From the NCBI RefSeq assembly GCF_900143285.1, contig NZ_FRDN01000010.1:124001-188000 (forward strand): DNA of 64,000 bases, read 5' to 3'. This stretch comes from Desulfitobacterium chlororespirans DSM 11544 (GTDB lineage: Bacteria; Bacillota; Desulfitobacteriia; Desulfitobacteriales; Desulfitobacteriaceae). The number at the start of each line of letters is the position of its first letter. Within the stretch, counting starts at the first letter, position 1. The notes under the pieces are model-generated. The model saw only the letters and a list, made by a program, of their open reading frames with translations. It ran no database searches and was not told where the DNA came from. Below, one piece after another: positions 1 through 9,060 of the stretch. The translations under genes were made by a program, and so were the position numbers.

Positions 1-42
1 GCTCAACTGTTTGAAAGTGCAACTATGGGGGGAGAGATTTCC

Positions 43-1050
43 TTGTCCAATGTGACTTATACTCCTGAGGAAGTGGCAAGCATTCTAAAAATCTCTAAAT
101 TTACGGTATACGAAATGATTAAGCGGGGCGATCTCAGCGCTTACCGCATCGGTCGCAAATTTCGTATCGAAAACACGGATTTGGAGAATTACATCCGTAA
201 ATCCAAGGGAGTCTGTTCCGCTCCCACCGCCGGGAATACACTGAATTCTTCTTTGCCGGCAAATGCTCTGTCAGGATTTACAGGCAGTGAAGAGAAAATC
301 ACTCCTGACCTACTTTCTGCCTTTCCAGGTTCTTCACTTCTGGATCAAGGCCTGGTCATCTGCGGTCAGGATATCGTCCTGGATATTTTGACCCGGCATC
401 TGGAAAAGCAATTTTCTCAAGTCCGTTTTCTTCGCCAATACAGCGGCAGTATTGATGGTTTGATCGCTCTCTATCGCGGTCAGGCTAATGTGGTTACCAC
501 TCATTTATGGGATAGCGACACCAACGAATACAATACTCCCTATGTGCGGAGATTGTTGCCCGGGCACCCGGCCCTTATTATCAACCTGGTCTATCGCATG
601 GAAGGCTTCTATGTAGCCAAAGGAAACCCTAAGCAGATTCTGACCTGGAGTGATTTAGGGCGCTCCGATGTTCGTTTTGTCAACCGCGAACGAGGCTCGG
701 GGGCGCGAGTGCTTCTGGACGAGCAGCTTCGTCTTGCACATATTCCCCATTCCGGTGTCCGGGGCTATGAGGATGAAGAGATGTCACATATGGCCGTGGC
801 CAGCCGGGTAGCCCGGGGTGAAGCCGATGTGGGGCTGGGTATTGAAAAGGCCGCCATGCAAGTCAGCTCTTTAGATTTTGTACCTCTGCACAAGGAACGC
901 TACGACCTGGTGCTTCGCAAAGAGGATTTGGCGAAGCCCCATTTCCAGGCTCTGCTGAGTATTTTGAAGTCCGAAAGTTTCCGCAACGAGGTCGCGGGAA
1001 TTGGCGGGTATGATATCACCGATATGGGTAAGGTTATGGGGGAAGCTTAG
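43..1050 (+). CDS. One-component regulator: excisionase-type HTH fused to a periplasmic-binding-like domain
   Basis: About 335 residues. Residues 3-55 form a MerR/excisionase-type winged helix (TPEEVASILKISKFTVYEM, then YRIGRKFRI). From about residue 95 the rest resembles the PBP-like domain found fused to such HTHs in molybdate/tungstate-type regulators (motifs LVICGQDIVLDIL, HLWD, VNRERGSGARVLLDEQL). It is probably a cytoplasmic transcription factor whose C-terminal half senses a small ligand. That ligand is not predictable here, although an oxyanion is plausible. The TTG at 43 is preferred over the ATG at 25 because GGGGGGAG at 27-34 sits 8 bases before it, while nothing precedes the ATG. 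This is the only clear plus-strand gene in the first 32 kb. It is followed by its own terminator. Confidence 0.8.
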   Translation: MSNVTYTPEEVASILKISKFTVYEMIKRGDLSAYRIGRKFRIENTDLENYIRKSKGVCSAPTAGNTLNSSLPANALSGFTGSEEKITPDLLSAFPGSSLLDQGLVICGQDIVLDILTRHLEKQFSQVRFLRQYSGSIDGLIALYRGQANVVTTHLWDSDTNEYNTPYVRRLLPGHPALIINLVYRMEGFYVAKGNPKQILTWSDLGRSDVRFVNRERGSGARVLLDEQLRLAHIPHSGVRGYEDEEMSHMAVASRVARGEADVGLGIEKAAMQVSSLDFVPLHKERYDLVLRKEDLAKPHFQALLSILKSESFRNEVAGIGGYDITDMGKVMGEA

Positions 1051-1072
1051 CTCCCTTCCGGGCCTGATAGCT

Positions 1073-1111
1073 AAAGCCAGCCCCCTTAGCTTAAAGAGGA
1101 CTGGCTTTTTT
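1073..1111 (+). terminator. Rho-independent terminator of the HTH/PBP-like regulator
   Basis: The arms AGCCAG and CTGGCT flank an AG-rich loop, and a run of T follows directly (1105-1111). It lies 23 bases after the stop of the regulator gene. Confidence 0.75.
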
Positions 1112-1186
1112 GTTGTGCTGGAAAAGGCTCTTGCGGTTCTGGAAGAGTTTCGAAAGATAAGTCTCCGGAAGTCCCCGAGTCTCCAT

Positions 1187-1390
1187 GATTTTGCTTTACA
1201 CCGGTCGCTCCATAAGCTGCACGGACAAAACTAACGCGAAAAGCACTCCGCTCCGCCGGGACGCCGCCCAAATCGCTCCTGCTCAATGGGCGGTTGGAAA
1301 CGTCCTGTTTCCAACCCGACTCCGCTGCGTGCTTTTCGCGAAGTTTTGTTTCCGCTCGCTTAAATTCGCTTCCTACTGTAAAGCAAAATC
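1187..1390. repeat. 204-bp nested inverted-repeat element
   Basis: The outer arms GATTTTGCTTTACA (1187-1200) and TGTAAAGCAAAATC (1377-1390) are perfect complements. A second pair inside (1225-1245 with 1330-1349) matches except for about two bases. The core has two further hairpins: CCGCCCA/TGGGCGG (1264-1270, 1287-1293) and GTTGGAAAC/GTTTCCAAC (1293-1301, 1307-1315, 5-base loop). No convincing coding frame is visible. The design suggests a structured intergenic repeat, such as a REP/MITE-like element, or a structured RNA. Confidence 0.7.
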
Positions 1391-1446
1391 CTTGGGCTGT
1401 TTTTCGGGCTTGAGTGAGCGGGGCGCTGTAGGAGATAGAGTGCAAG

Positions 1447-1593
1447 TCACTTGATCCGAGCCGCTTTTTTCGTCTTTACCGACGCCTCCTGGACGGCAGG
1501 GTCGGTGAGCCGGGGAAAGATTTTGAAGATGAGCCACAAAAGCCCAAAAGAAGCGCTAAAAAAGACCCATAACGCTACGCGACCCCAATAACT
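1447..1593 (-). other. Open, hydrophobic 48-codon frame directly after the dapL stop
   Basis: Reading on in the dapL frame past its TAA gives 48 sense codons ending at TGA (1447-1449). The peptide starts SYWGRVALWVFFSASFG, continues with a hydrophobic LLWLIFKIF stretch, and has a basic tail (KTKKAARIK). This resembles one membrane segment with a cytoplasmic anchor. There is no ATG or GTG, and the only in-frame TTG is internal. It may be a relic, a read-through tail or chance. Apart from this frame and the inverted-repeat element, I see nothing else in 1112-1593. Confidence 0.3.
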
Positions 1594-2829
1594 TTACTTC
1601 ATCCGAGCTTTAATGCGCTCGATGGCTTTTTCGGTATTCTCACGGGTCCCAAAGGCGGTGAGGCGGAAGAATCCTTCGCCGTTGGCTCCGAAACCTGCAC
1701 CGGGAGTGCCGACCACATGAGCTTCTGTCATCAGCTTATCAAAAAACTCCCAGGATCCCATGGTGCCGGGGGTCTTCATCCAGATATACGGAGCATTTAC
1801 CCCGCCAAAGACTTTAAAGCCGGCTTCCTGGAGGCCCTCCCGGATGATACGGGCATTTTCCATATAATAATCGATAGTGGCCTGGATCTGCTTTTTTCCT
1901 TCCTCAGTATAGACAGCTGCGGCTCCTGCTTGTACAGGGTAGGAGACCCCGTTGAACTTGGTGGTCTGTCTTCTCAGCCAAAGCTTATTCAGGCTATGTC
2001 CTTCACCTTTGGAGTCATAGATCATAATATCTTTGGGAACGACGGTATAGGCGCAACGGGTTCCGGTAAAGCCTGCGGTTTTTGAGAAGCTGCGGAATTC
2101 TACAGCCACTTCCCTTGCTCCTTCTACTTCATAAATGCTGCGAGGCACTCCTTCTTCCCGGATGAAGGCTTCATAGGCCGAGTCAAAAAGAATGATGGCC
2201 TTATTTTCCTGCGCATAATCCACCCATACCTTCAGTTCTTCTTTGGTCAAAGTCATTCCCGTGGGATTGTTGGGGAAGCAAAGATAGATCATATCCACAG
2301 GTGCCGTGGGCAATTCAGGCTTCATGTCTCCTTCTTCAGTGCAGGGTAGATAGACAATTCTGCCATACTGCCCTTTCTCTGTATCATAGTCCCCTGTTCG
2401 TCCCGCCATGACATTGCTGTCGACATAGACGGGATAGACCGGATCTGTCACAGCCATGATATTATCCACGCCAAAGATTTCCTGGAAATTGGCTGTATCG
2501 CTTTTGGCTCCATCACTGACAAAGACTTCATCCAGGCCCAGCTGAACTCCCCGAGGGGCATAATCATGGGCAATGATCTTCTCAATCAGAAAATCATACC
2601 CTTGCTCAGGGCCGTATCCCCGGAAAGTCTCCGCCTTGCCCATCTCCTCTACAGCCTGCTTCATAGCTTCAACAACGACGGGAGCAAGAGGTCTCGTCAC
2701 ATCACCAATTCCCAAGCGGATAATATCTGCATCAGGATTTTGGGCTTTAAATTCATTGACCCTCCGCGCTATTTCCGAAAACAAATAACTCCCCGGCAGC
2801 TTTAAGTAATTCTCATTGATCTGAGCCAT
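1594..2829 (-). CDS. dapL: LL-diaminopimelate aminotransferase
   Basis: 411 residues from the ATG at 2829, the usual DapL length. The open frame extends upstream to 2895, but a good site (AAGGGGGAC) lies just before 2829 and the protein then starts [17 protein letters not shown], as DapL does. It converts tetrahydrodipicolinate to LL-diaminopimelate with glutamate as amino donor, giving a one-step branch to lysine and peptidoglycan. It is a class I/II PLP aminotransferase: the family motif CFPNNPTGM and the PLP lysine context [15 protein letters not shown] are both present. It is transcribed alone. The upstream region carries a phased 10-bp repeat array. Confidence 0.93.
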   Translation of the reverse strand: MAQINENYLKLPGSYLFSEIARRVNEFKAQNPDADIIRLGIGDVTRPLAPVVVEAMKQAVEEMGKAETFRGYGPEQGYDFLIEKIIAHDYAPRGVQLGLDEVFVSDGAKSDTANFQEIFGVDNIMAVTDPVYPVYVDSNVMAGRTGDYDTEKGQYGRIVYLPCTEEGDMKPELPTAPVDMIYLCFPNNPTGMTLTKEELKVWVDYAQENKAIILFDSAYEAFIREEGVPRSIYEVEGAREVAVEFRSFSKTAGFTGTRCAYTVVPKDIMIYDSKGEGHSLNKLWLRRQTTKFNGVSYPVQAGAAAVYTEEGKKQIQATIDYYMENARIIREGLQEAGFKVFGGVNAPYIWMKTPGTMGSWEFFDKLMTEAHVVGTPGAGFGANGEGFFRLTAFGTRENTEKAIERIKARMK

Positions 2830-2920
2830 AGTTCCAGTCCCCCTTCTTATCGTAACCCCCGAAAACGCCGCTTCGTGTTGGTCGGCCTTATACACCGTGA
2901 AAACTCCTGTGACTTAGCAC

Positions 2921-2980
2921 ATGATGCATTTTGATGTATTATTATGAATTACGATGTATTGTTATAAATTATAGTATTAT
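2921..2980. promoter_or_regulatory. Phased 10-bp repeat array upstream of dapL
   Basis: Successive 10-mers read atGATGCATT, ttGATGTATT, atTATGAATT, acGATGTATT and gtTATAAATT, so an 8-base GATGTATT-like unit recurs on the same helical face. It lies 90-150 bp before the dapL start. It could be a multimeric operator or intrinsically curved promoter DNA. Confidence 0.4.
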
Positions 2981-3026
2981 TTCCCGTCTTTTTGCAACTC
3001 TTCCCTGAGGAATTTTCTCCTGGGCT

Positions 3027-5528
3027 CTAAACTGTCTTGACAAAAAGCTCAACAATATGCGGGTCAAATTGGGTCCCGGCACAGCGCAGGATTTCTTCTA
3101 TAGCGGCTTGAGTGGATTGGGCTTTCCGATAGGGCCGATCATTGGTCATAGCATCAAAGGTATCGGCAACAGCCAGAATCCGGCACTCAATAGGAATCTC
3201 TTCTCCTGCTAATCCTAAAGGATACCCCGAACCGTCCCAATTCTCATGATGCTTGAGAATCCAATCGGCGATAGGATAAATATCCGGGGTAGATTGAGCG
3301 ATGCGATAACCGATTTCACAATGCTGTTTCATGATCTCCCACTCATCCGCAGTCAGGCGCCCCTTCTTAAACAGAATCTGATCGGGAATTCCTACTTTGC
3401 CGATATCGTGGAACTGAGCAAAAAGCTTCAAATCGGAGAGCCTCTGTTCGGATAAGCCGGCCAATTGCCCTGTGCTGATAATCAGGTTCTGCACCCGCTC
3501 CGCATGGCCTTCCGTAATGAAGTCCCGGCATTCCAAAGCTTTGGAAAGGATTTGAACCTGGGAATTCCGCGTGCTGTTATTACTGTGCAGCTTTTCCCTG
3601 CCCATGGCATCATCGGCTTTTCTCAGCAGCTCACTCATGTTTACGCCATCGGCTCCGGAGCAGGCATACCCCAGGGAGATATCCAAAGGATATCCGTCAT
3701 GATCCTTATTATATTTTTCTACATTCCTGCGGAATAGCTGACAGGCCTGTTCCAGATCCACATTCTTATCTTTTTCGATGAGCACCGCGAATTCATCTCC
3801 CCCGATGCGGGCGACAAGATGTTCCTCGAAGCACTCGTTGAGCAGCCTTGCCGTCGTCACTAAGACCTGGTCTCCCGCTTCGCTGCCGAAGGTTGTGTTG
3901 ATCAGCTTCAGTCCGTTGACATCGGCCATAATTAAGCCAACTTCCTGGCCGGGCTCTGTCTCGTACCTGCGCAGCTCCTGCTCAAAGTAGACACGGTTAT
4001 AGAGCCCTGTCAATCGATCATGCAGGTTTAAGAATTGCAGCTCGGCTTCGGTTTTCTTCCATTCAGTAATATCGATAATGGAGAGAACCGTTTGCGTGGT
4101 CTGGGGGATAACCTCCGCGGAAACGATGACATCTTTTAGATTGCCCCGGCTGTCTTTATACTTCATTTCATACTGACGGGGTATCTGCGGATCTTTTTGA
4201 AGTCTTCTCCGGTTATATTCTTTCAGCCGCCCTACTTCAGTATCGGGCAGAAAATCCGTAAGATAAGCTATATTATCAATTTTGGCGCTGGGTAAATCTA
4301 AAAGTCTTTCGGCCTGAGGATTGGAGAGCAGTATCTTTAAGTTTTCGTCAACGATTAAAAAGGCACTTCCTGAATGATTAAATATGGTGCGGTAGCGATT
4401 TTCCGACCACATTAATTGATATTGAATCCTGCCTTGCTCTACTGCATTGGCAAAGGTCTCTGTAACCAGCTTCAGGGGATTGAGGATTTCCTTAAAAGGC
4501 AGCCCGCCTGAGGATATGTTAACGATGATCAGCACACCGAGCAAGGAGCCTTTAAAATTGAGAGGAATGGTTAAAATGGAATCTTTACTGAACACTTCCT
4601 GGGCAAAATACTCGATCTCTTTGAACTCATTCTGAAGAGCAGGTTTCTGGCATAAGATTTCGCCCTGCTTCCAGCGCCCTCTTAACTCGGCGAAGGTGCC
4701 GGAAGGAATAGCACATCCGCAAGCTTGCTGGCCATGTTCACGGACGCTGACGTATTCTTTCAAATTCCCACCAAGATAGAGGCAGACCTCCTCGGCCTTA
4801 AATAATTTTAAAATATCCTTGAGGGACTCTTCTGCAGCTGCTTTAAAATCCTCTTGCTGATTAAAGCGGGCGGAGATACTGGCCAATCTCTCTTCAAACT
4901 TCAGTTTGCGAATCACCATTTCCTCAGCTTCATACCGGCGAACAGTGCTTTCCAAAGCTTTCTCCAGGTTGTGCCGATAGATAGCCTCCGCAACAAGAGG
5001 TCGGATGGTCTCGATGAACTGGATATCTTGCTCAGAAAACACTCCATCCTTGACGTCGGCAATATGTATAGCCCCCACGACTTTCCCCTGGTGGAGAAGG
5101 GGGATAACGGCTAAGCTTTTGAATTGCTTATGGGCACAGAGACCGCGGAAATTCAAAAGCTGGTCCTCTCTCAACTCTTCGACATATTGAAAGAAATTCG
5201 GTGCATAGTAGGTACCCGCTGCCGAGACATGATCTTGATCCTCACTTTTAAATTGCTGCTTTAAGACCCGTAAACAGACGCACTCATCCCCTTCGACAGA
5301 GATGCAGCTTTCCGAAGCAATAAAATCCTTATCAAACCCCCGATGCACTACATAGGGAGCAAGGCCGGCCTCTCTAAGCACCCGAATACCAATATTCTCA
5401 CATCCGGTCCATCCTGAGAGAAAATCAATAACTCCGTTGAGGTACTCTTCAAGAGAGTTTTTATTGCTGAGTTGATTAAGAAGGTTGAGCACAGCCATAA
5501 GCTTGACATCCTGGACATCCTGTTGCAT
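3027..5528 (-). CDS. GAF-GAF-PAS-GGDEF-HD-GYP cyclic-di-GMP signalling protein
   Basis: About 833 residues. In order: two GAF-like sensor domains (about residues 10-190 and 215-355), a PAS domain (about 365-490), a GGDEF cyclase with an intact RIGGDEF core (near 590), and a C-terminal HD-GYP phosphodiesterase with HDIGKVGIPDQIL and HHENWDGSGYP. Both catalytic modules look intact, so it could make and break cyclic di-GMP, or one module may be regulatory. No membrane segment is visible, which fits a cytoplasmic sensor. The ATG at 5528 has GGAGGA 7 bases upstream. The frame stays open to 5666 with weaker starts at 5612 and 5624, so up to 46 more residues are possible. It forms a single-gene unit. 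Confidence 0.88.
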   Translation of the reverse strand: MQQDVQDVKLMAVLNLLNQLSNKNSLEEYLNGVIDFLSGWTGCENIGIRVLREAGLAPYVVHRGFDKDFIASESCISVEGDECVCLRVLKQQFKSEDQDHVSAAGTYYAPNFFQYVEELREDQLLNFRGLCAHKQFKSLAVIPLLHQGKVVGAIHIADVKDGVFSEQDIQFIETIRPLVAEAIYRHNLEKALESTVRRYEAEEMVIRKLKFEERLASISARFNQQEDFKAAAEESLKDILKLFKAEEVCLYLGGNLKEYVSVREHGQQACGCAIPSGTFAELRGRWKQGEILCQKPALQNEFKEIEYFAQEVFSKDSILTIPLNFKGSLLGVLIIVNISSGGLPFKEILNPLKLVTETFANAVEQGRIQYQLMWSENRYRTIFNHSGSAFLIVDENLKILLSNPQAERLLDLPSAKIDNIAYLTDFLPDTEVGRLKEYNRRRLQKDPQIPRQYEMKYKDSRGNLKDVIVSAEVIPQTTQTVLSIIDITEWKKTEAELQFLNLHDRLTGLYNRVYFEQELRRYETEPGQEVGLIMADVNGLKLINTTFGSEAGDQVLVTTARLLNECFEEHLVARIGGDEFAVLIEKDKNVDLEQACQLFRRNVEKYNKDHDGYPLDISLGYACSGADGVNMSELLRKADDAMGREKLHSNNSTRNSQVQILSKALECRDFITEGHAERVQNLIISTGQLAGLSEQRLSDLKLFAQFHDIGKVGIPDQILFKKGRLTADEWEIMKQHCEIGYRIAQSTPDIYPIADWILKHHENWDGSGYPLGLAGEEIPIECRILAVADTFDAMTNDRPYRKAQSTQAAIEEILRCAGTQFDPHIVELFVKTV

Positions 5529-5700
5529 TCTCATTCCTCCATCACGGTAATGATCCTCTGGTTGCCAGATTCTATTGATTCCCAACGCTAAAAGTTCTTC
5601 AAGCAAATTCATATTCCTGCTCATTTTTCCTATGTGGTTAGAAAATTCACAAAACTTTAACTCCAAAAAAACATTATGATGCCCTTAGCATTTTAAAACC

Positions 5701-5732
5701 AAAAAAGCTTGAGATCCAAATGAATCTCAAGC
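5701..5732 (-). terminator. Terminator after the GltA-like flavoprotein
   Basis: On the minus strand the arms GCTTGAGAT and ATCTCAAGC are followed by TTTTTT. It lies 34 bases past the stop at 5766. Confidence 0.8.
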
Positions 5733-5765
5733 AAGATCCTCTTAGCGCAGTGTAGTCGGGGAGTT

Positions 5766-7082
5766 TCACTTGGCACTTTGCAATTTCTTCCTTAAAAGGT
5801 AGGCATGCATCTCTATGGCAATCCGTCTTCCTTCCCCCATAGCCTTGACCACAGTAGCCGGGCCATGAACCACATCACCTGCCGCAAAAACCCCCTCCCG
5901 GGTGGTCATGCCGTGGTCATTGCAAATCAGTAAGCCCTGTTTATTAATCTCAAAGCCTTGGGAGGTGGTCACGATACGGGCGTAGGGCCTTTGGCCAATA
6001 GCAAAAATAATTTTATCCGCCGGCAAAACAAAGCTTTCCTCTTCCTTAATGACAACTTTACCCTCTGGGGATACCATGGTGTTGACGCATTTTATGCCCG
6101 TCACATTTTCCTCTCCCAGTATGGCCAAAGGAGCCGCATAAGTGCGAATCTTAACACCGTCAGCTATTGCCTCGTCCCGCTCAATATCCCGGGCGGCCAT
6201 GTCATTCAAACCTCTGCGTGCCAGGACGGTTACCTCCGCTCCTAAACGGCTGGCAGTGCGGGCAGCATCCATGGCAACATTGCCGGCACCAATCACCACC
6301 ACATGTTCTCCTTTTTCCACCGGAAGCTCCTGCTCAGGCAATTGGCCTGAATTATAGAGATTGATGGTTTGCAGGACATAAAGGGCCGATATGACCCCTT
6401 CCAGATGCTCTCCGGGAAGTTCCAGAGTTTTCGGCAACCCGGCACCTGTACCGATAAAGACTGCCTGATAACCCTGGGTCAGGAGATCGTCCAGGAAGAG
6501 ATCCACACCGACTAAAGTATTGAGCCTGAATTCCACACCCAGGTTTTCAATCTTTTTTATATCACGACGTACAACATCCTTAGGCAAGCGATACTCCGGT
6601 ATACCGTGGAGAAGTACTCCCCCAGGCTCTGCCTCTCCTTCGAAGATGGTAACAGAATAGCCAAGCTGGGCCAGTTGAACTGCCGCCGCTAAACCTGCCG
6701 GTCCGGAGCCAATGACGGCAATGGCCCCCATGGTGGCAGCCACTTTGGGAAACCCTACCTCGGTAGCATTGTCAGTAATAAACTGCTCCAACTTACCAAT
6801 GCGGATTGCTTTACCTTTGCGAGCTAAAATACAGCTTGCCTCACACTGTTTTTCCTGAGGACATACCCGGCCGCAAACAGCCGGTAAATAGCTGTGACGA
6901 TAGATGGCTTCTAAACCTTGAGCGTACTCTCCCTCTTTTAAGGCTCGGATGAACTGCGGTATGGCATTGTTCACCGGGCAACCTTGACGGCATAAGGGTT
7001 TCTTGCATTGGAGACAACGTGAGGCTTCGGCAAGAGCTTCTTCCTGACTGAACCCGGATTCAAATTTCATCATCTTACTCAC
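5766..7082 (-). CDS. gltA: NADPH-dependent glutamate-synthase small-subunit-like Fe-S flavoprotein
   Basis: 438 residues from a GTG with AGGGGAG six bases upstream (an ATG at 7097 in the same frame lacks a site). The N-terminal Fe-S domain has CLQCKKPLCRQGCP and CGRVCPQEKQCEASC. An FAD Rossmann motif follows (IGSGPAGLAAAVQLAQLG), then an NADPH motif (VIGAGNVAMDAARTASRLG) and a C-terminal FAD closure (FAAGDVVHGPATVVKAM). This layout matches GltD/GltA and the NfnB electron-bifurcating subunit. No large glutamate synthase subunit or NfnA partner is adjacent, so the real electron partner is unknown. It may be the stand-alone GltA form common in anaerobes. It is flanked by its own terminator. Confidence 0.8.
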   Translation of the reverse strand: MSKMMKFESGFSQEEALAEASRCLQCKKPLCRQGCPVNNAIPQFIRALKEGEYAQGLEAIYRHSYLPAVCGRVCPQEKQCEASCILARKGKAIRIGKLEQFITDNATEVGFPKVAATMGAIAVIGSGPAGLAAAVQLAQLGYSVTIFEGEAEPGGVLLHGIPEYRLPKDVVRRDIKKIENLGVEFRLNTLVGVDLFLDDLLTQGYQAVFIGTGAGLPKTLELPGEHLEGVISALYVLQTINLYNSGQLPEQELPVEKGEHVVVIGAGNVAMDAARTASRLGAEVTVLARRGLNDMAARDIERDEAIADGVKIRTYAAPLAILGEENVTGIKCVNTMVSPEGKVVIKEEESFVLPADKIIFAIGQRPYARIVTTSQGFEINKQGLLICNDHGMTTREGVFAAGDVVHGPATVVKAMGEGRRIAIEMHAYLLRKKLQSAK

Positions 7083-7265
7083 TTTATCTCCCCTCATACT
7101 TAAGGTTTTAGGTTTTCTCCCTGTTAAGTTTTACAGATTGAAACAAAAAATATAGTTGATTATACCATAAATTTTTTTGGTGAAGGGTGTAAAGATTTTA
7201 ACGAGCAGGCTAAAATTCCTGGTAATTCTATCCATGCAGAAAAACACCCACGCCTTAGTTATAGA

Positions 7266-7304
7266 TAAAAAATAGGGAACTATCCCCAAAAGGATGTTCC
7301 CTAT
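7266..7304 (-). terminator. Terminator after rubrerythrin
   Basis: The minus-strand arms ATAGGGAAC and GTTCCCTAT are followed by TTTTTT. It begins 16 bases after the rubrerythrin stop. Confidence 0.85.
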
Positions 7305-7319
7305 ACCGCTTGTCTAATC

Positions 7320-7865
7320 TTATTTGAAGTAACGGTTGAGCAGTCCCAAGAAAGCTTTGCCATGACGAGCTTCATCTTTGCACATTTCATGAACGGTATC
7401 ATGGATGGCATCCAGATTGAGCTTCTTGGCCAAGGTTGCCAAATCTTTTTTGCCTTGAGTAGCGCCGTATTCGGCTTCCACTCTCATTTCGAGATTTTTC
7501 TTGGTATCGGCCACGACCACTTCGCCTAAAAGCTCGGCAAATTTGGCAGCGTGTTCCGCTTCTTCGAAAGCGATCCGTTTATAAGCTTCAGCTACTTCAG
7601 GGTACCCCTCCCGATCGGCTTGACGGCTCATGGCCAGGTACATTCCCACTTCAGTACATTCGCCCATAAAATTGGCTCTCAGGCCTTCGATCACTTCCGG
7701 ATCCACACCTTCGGCAACCCCGATTCTATGCTCATCAGCCCATTGAAGGTTTCCTTCGCTTTTTTCAATGAACTTCTCTTTACCTACTTTACATTGAGGA
7801 CATTGCTCCGGAGCTTCCGCACCCTCATAAATATAACCACAAACTGCACAAACAAACTTTTTCAT
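7320..7865 (-). CDS. Reverse rubrerythrin (rubredoxin domain first)
   Basis: 181 residues. Residues 4-25 hold a rubredoxin-type iron site (CAVCGY and CPQC). The C-terminal four-helix domain carries diiron ligands in [23 protein letters not shown] and DEARHGKAF. Putting the rubredoxin domain at the N terminus is typical of the reverse rubrerythrins of clostridia, which reduce hydrogen peroxide or oxygen with NAD(P)H-derived electrons. It is cytoplasmic and monocistronic. AGGAG lies 10 bases before the ATG. AT-rich DNA precedes the gene at 7880-7980. Confidence 0.9.
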   Translation of the reverse strand: MKKFVCAVCGYIYEGAEAPEQCPQCKVGKEKFIEKSEGNLQWADEHRIGVAEGVDPEVIEGLRANFMGECTEVGMYLAMSRQADREGYPEVAEAYKRIAFEEAEHAAKFAELLGEVVVADTKKNLEMRVEAEYGATQGKKDLATLAKKLNLDAIHDTVHEMCKDEARHGKAFLGLLNRYFK

Positions 7866-8080
7866 CTTTCAATTCTCTCCTTTTATATTACATTAATTAA
7901 ATGGTGAGCTATGTTGTTGTCACTCATTACATATATTATTATATTATAATTATTCTAAATGTCAATAGTCTTTAGTATTTCTTTTCTTTCTGCCTGTCCG
8001 AAATTTAGAATCTCTTCTGAATCCGACAGAAGCATACCTCTGAGGTCTGAAAGGATGCCTGATCATCGGCTAAAAACCGC

Positions 8081-8122
8081 AAAAAGATGGGATTATAAGT
8101 CTTACGACTCATAACCCCATCT
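8081..8122 (-). terminator. Terminator at the end of the dmsDABC operon
   Basis: The minus-strand arms AGATGGGGTTATGAGTC and GACTTATAATCCCATCT (imperfect) are followed by TTTTT. Of the remaining gap between rubrerythrin and the anchor gene (7866-8169), only AT-rich promoter-like DNA near 7920-7980 stands out. Confidence 0.8.
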
Positions 8123-8169
8123 TATCTTAAAAGAAACTTATCATGGAAAGATATCTCGTCCAGTGAGGC

Positions 8170-9039
8170 TTAGGTTCCGATCATCGGCGTAACTCCCATA
8201 GCATAGAAGAGATATCGCCCAATGAATTCACCTGCGATAACCATAGCCAACGCGAGGTAAACGGCGCCTGTAGAAAGGGTTTTTCCTTTTACTCCTTTGT
8301 TAAGAGCCGCTACCAGCAGGAGCACGCCCGCTATGGAGAGAACTCCTCTGCCGGCCAATACACCCAGGCTGTCGGTCAGAATTTGGGCAGAAGCTTCTGC
8401 CGCAGTTCCACCGCCATTTAAGCCGGAGATGAAGACCGGAAGATAAGCCAGGGGCAGGAGCACGGAAGCCGCTCCCAGGTATGCCATATTTCTTAAGGTT
8501 TTAATAAGTCCTGCCGAGGTTTGTCCTTTAAGTCCAAAGGCAGTGGCAGCGGCTGCACCTAAGACGCCCATGGCTAAGGTTGCACCATAGAAGGCGATAT
8601 AGGTGTTCACATTATCCCAGGCAGGCCGGATGGAAGAACTGTAAATGCTGGCCATGCTGAACACTGCTGCTAACCCCATCAGAACCGTAACCCACCCCAA
8701 GGCGTTGCTTTCTTTGCCCTTGCGGGATAACCACCAGAAAACCAGCCAAAGGGCAAAGAATCCACCGGCGGTCAGGATTTCCCGGCTTAACCAAGAAGAC
8801 CCCAGATTAAGAATTGAGCGGGGCGCCCCCAAAGGATCGCCGAGATGGAACAATGAAAAAACTAAAGCCAACGCTGTAAGAGGACCTACAGCGGTAAATC
8901 CGCTGCGAATTGCTTTGGAGGCCTGGGAATCTTGGTTGCCTACACCGGCCTTGACCAGCATCAGCACGATGAACATACCGATAGCCAACTGACTTAATAA
9001 AGTAAAGGTCATCAATGGCCATTCTTCTGCGAATATCAT
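8170..9039 (-). CDS. dmsC: DMSO reductase-type membrane anchor subunit
   Basis: 289 residues from the ATG at 9039, which has GGAGG 7 bases upstream (the frame opens at 9057). It is a DmsC-family integral membrane protein with about eight hydrophobic segments, the first starting near residue 8 (TFTLLSQLAIGMFIVLMLV). It should anchor the catalytic and Fe-S subunits and take electrons from menaquinol. It is the last gene of the operon, 21 bases after dmsB. The substrate of the complex cannot be read from this subunit. Confidence 0.85.
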   Translation of the reverse strand: MIFAEEWPLMTFTLLSQLAIGMFIVLMLVKAGVGNQDSQASKAIRSGFTAVGPLTALALVFSLFHLGDPLGAPRSILNLGSSWLSREILTAGGFFALWLVFWWLSRKGKESNALGWVTVLMGLAAVFSMASIYSSSIRPAWDNVNTYIAFYGATLAMGVLGAAAATAFGLKGQTSAGLIKTLRNMAYLGAASVLLPLAYLPVFISGLNGGGTAAEASAQILTDSLGVLAGRGVLSIAGVLLLVAALNKGVKGKTLSTGAVYLALAMVIAGEFIGRYLFYAMGVTPMIGT

Positions 9040-9060
9040 AGCATTACCTCCATTCAATTC

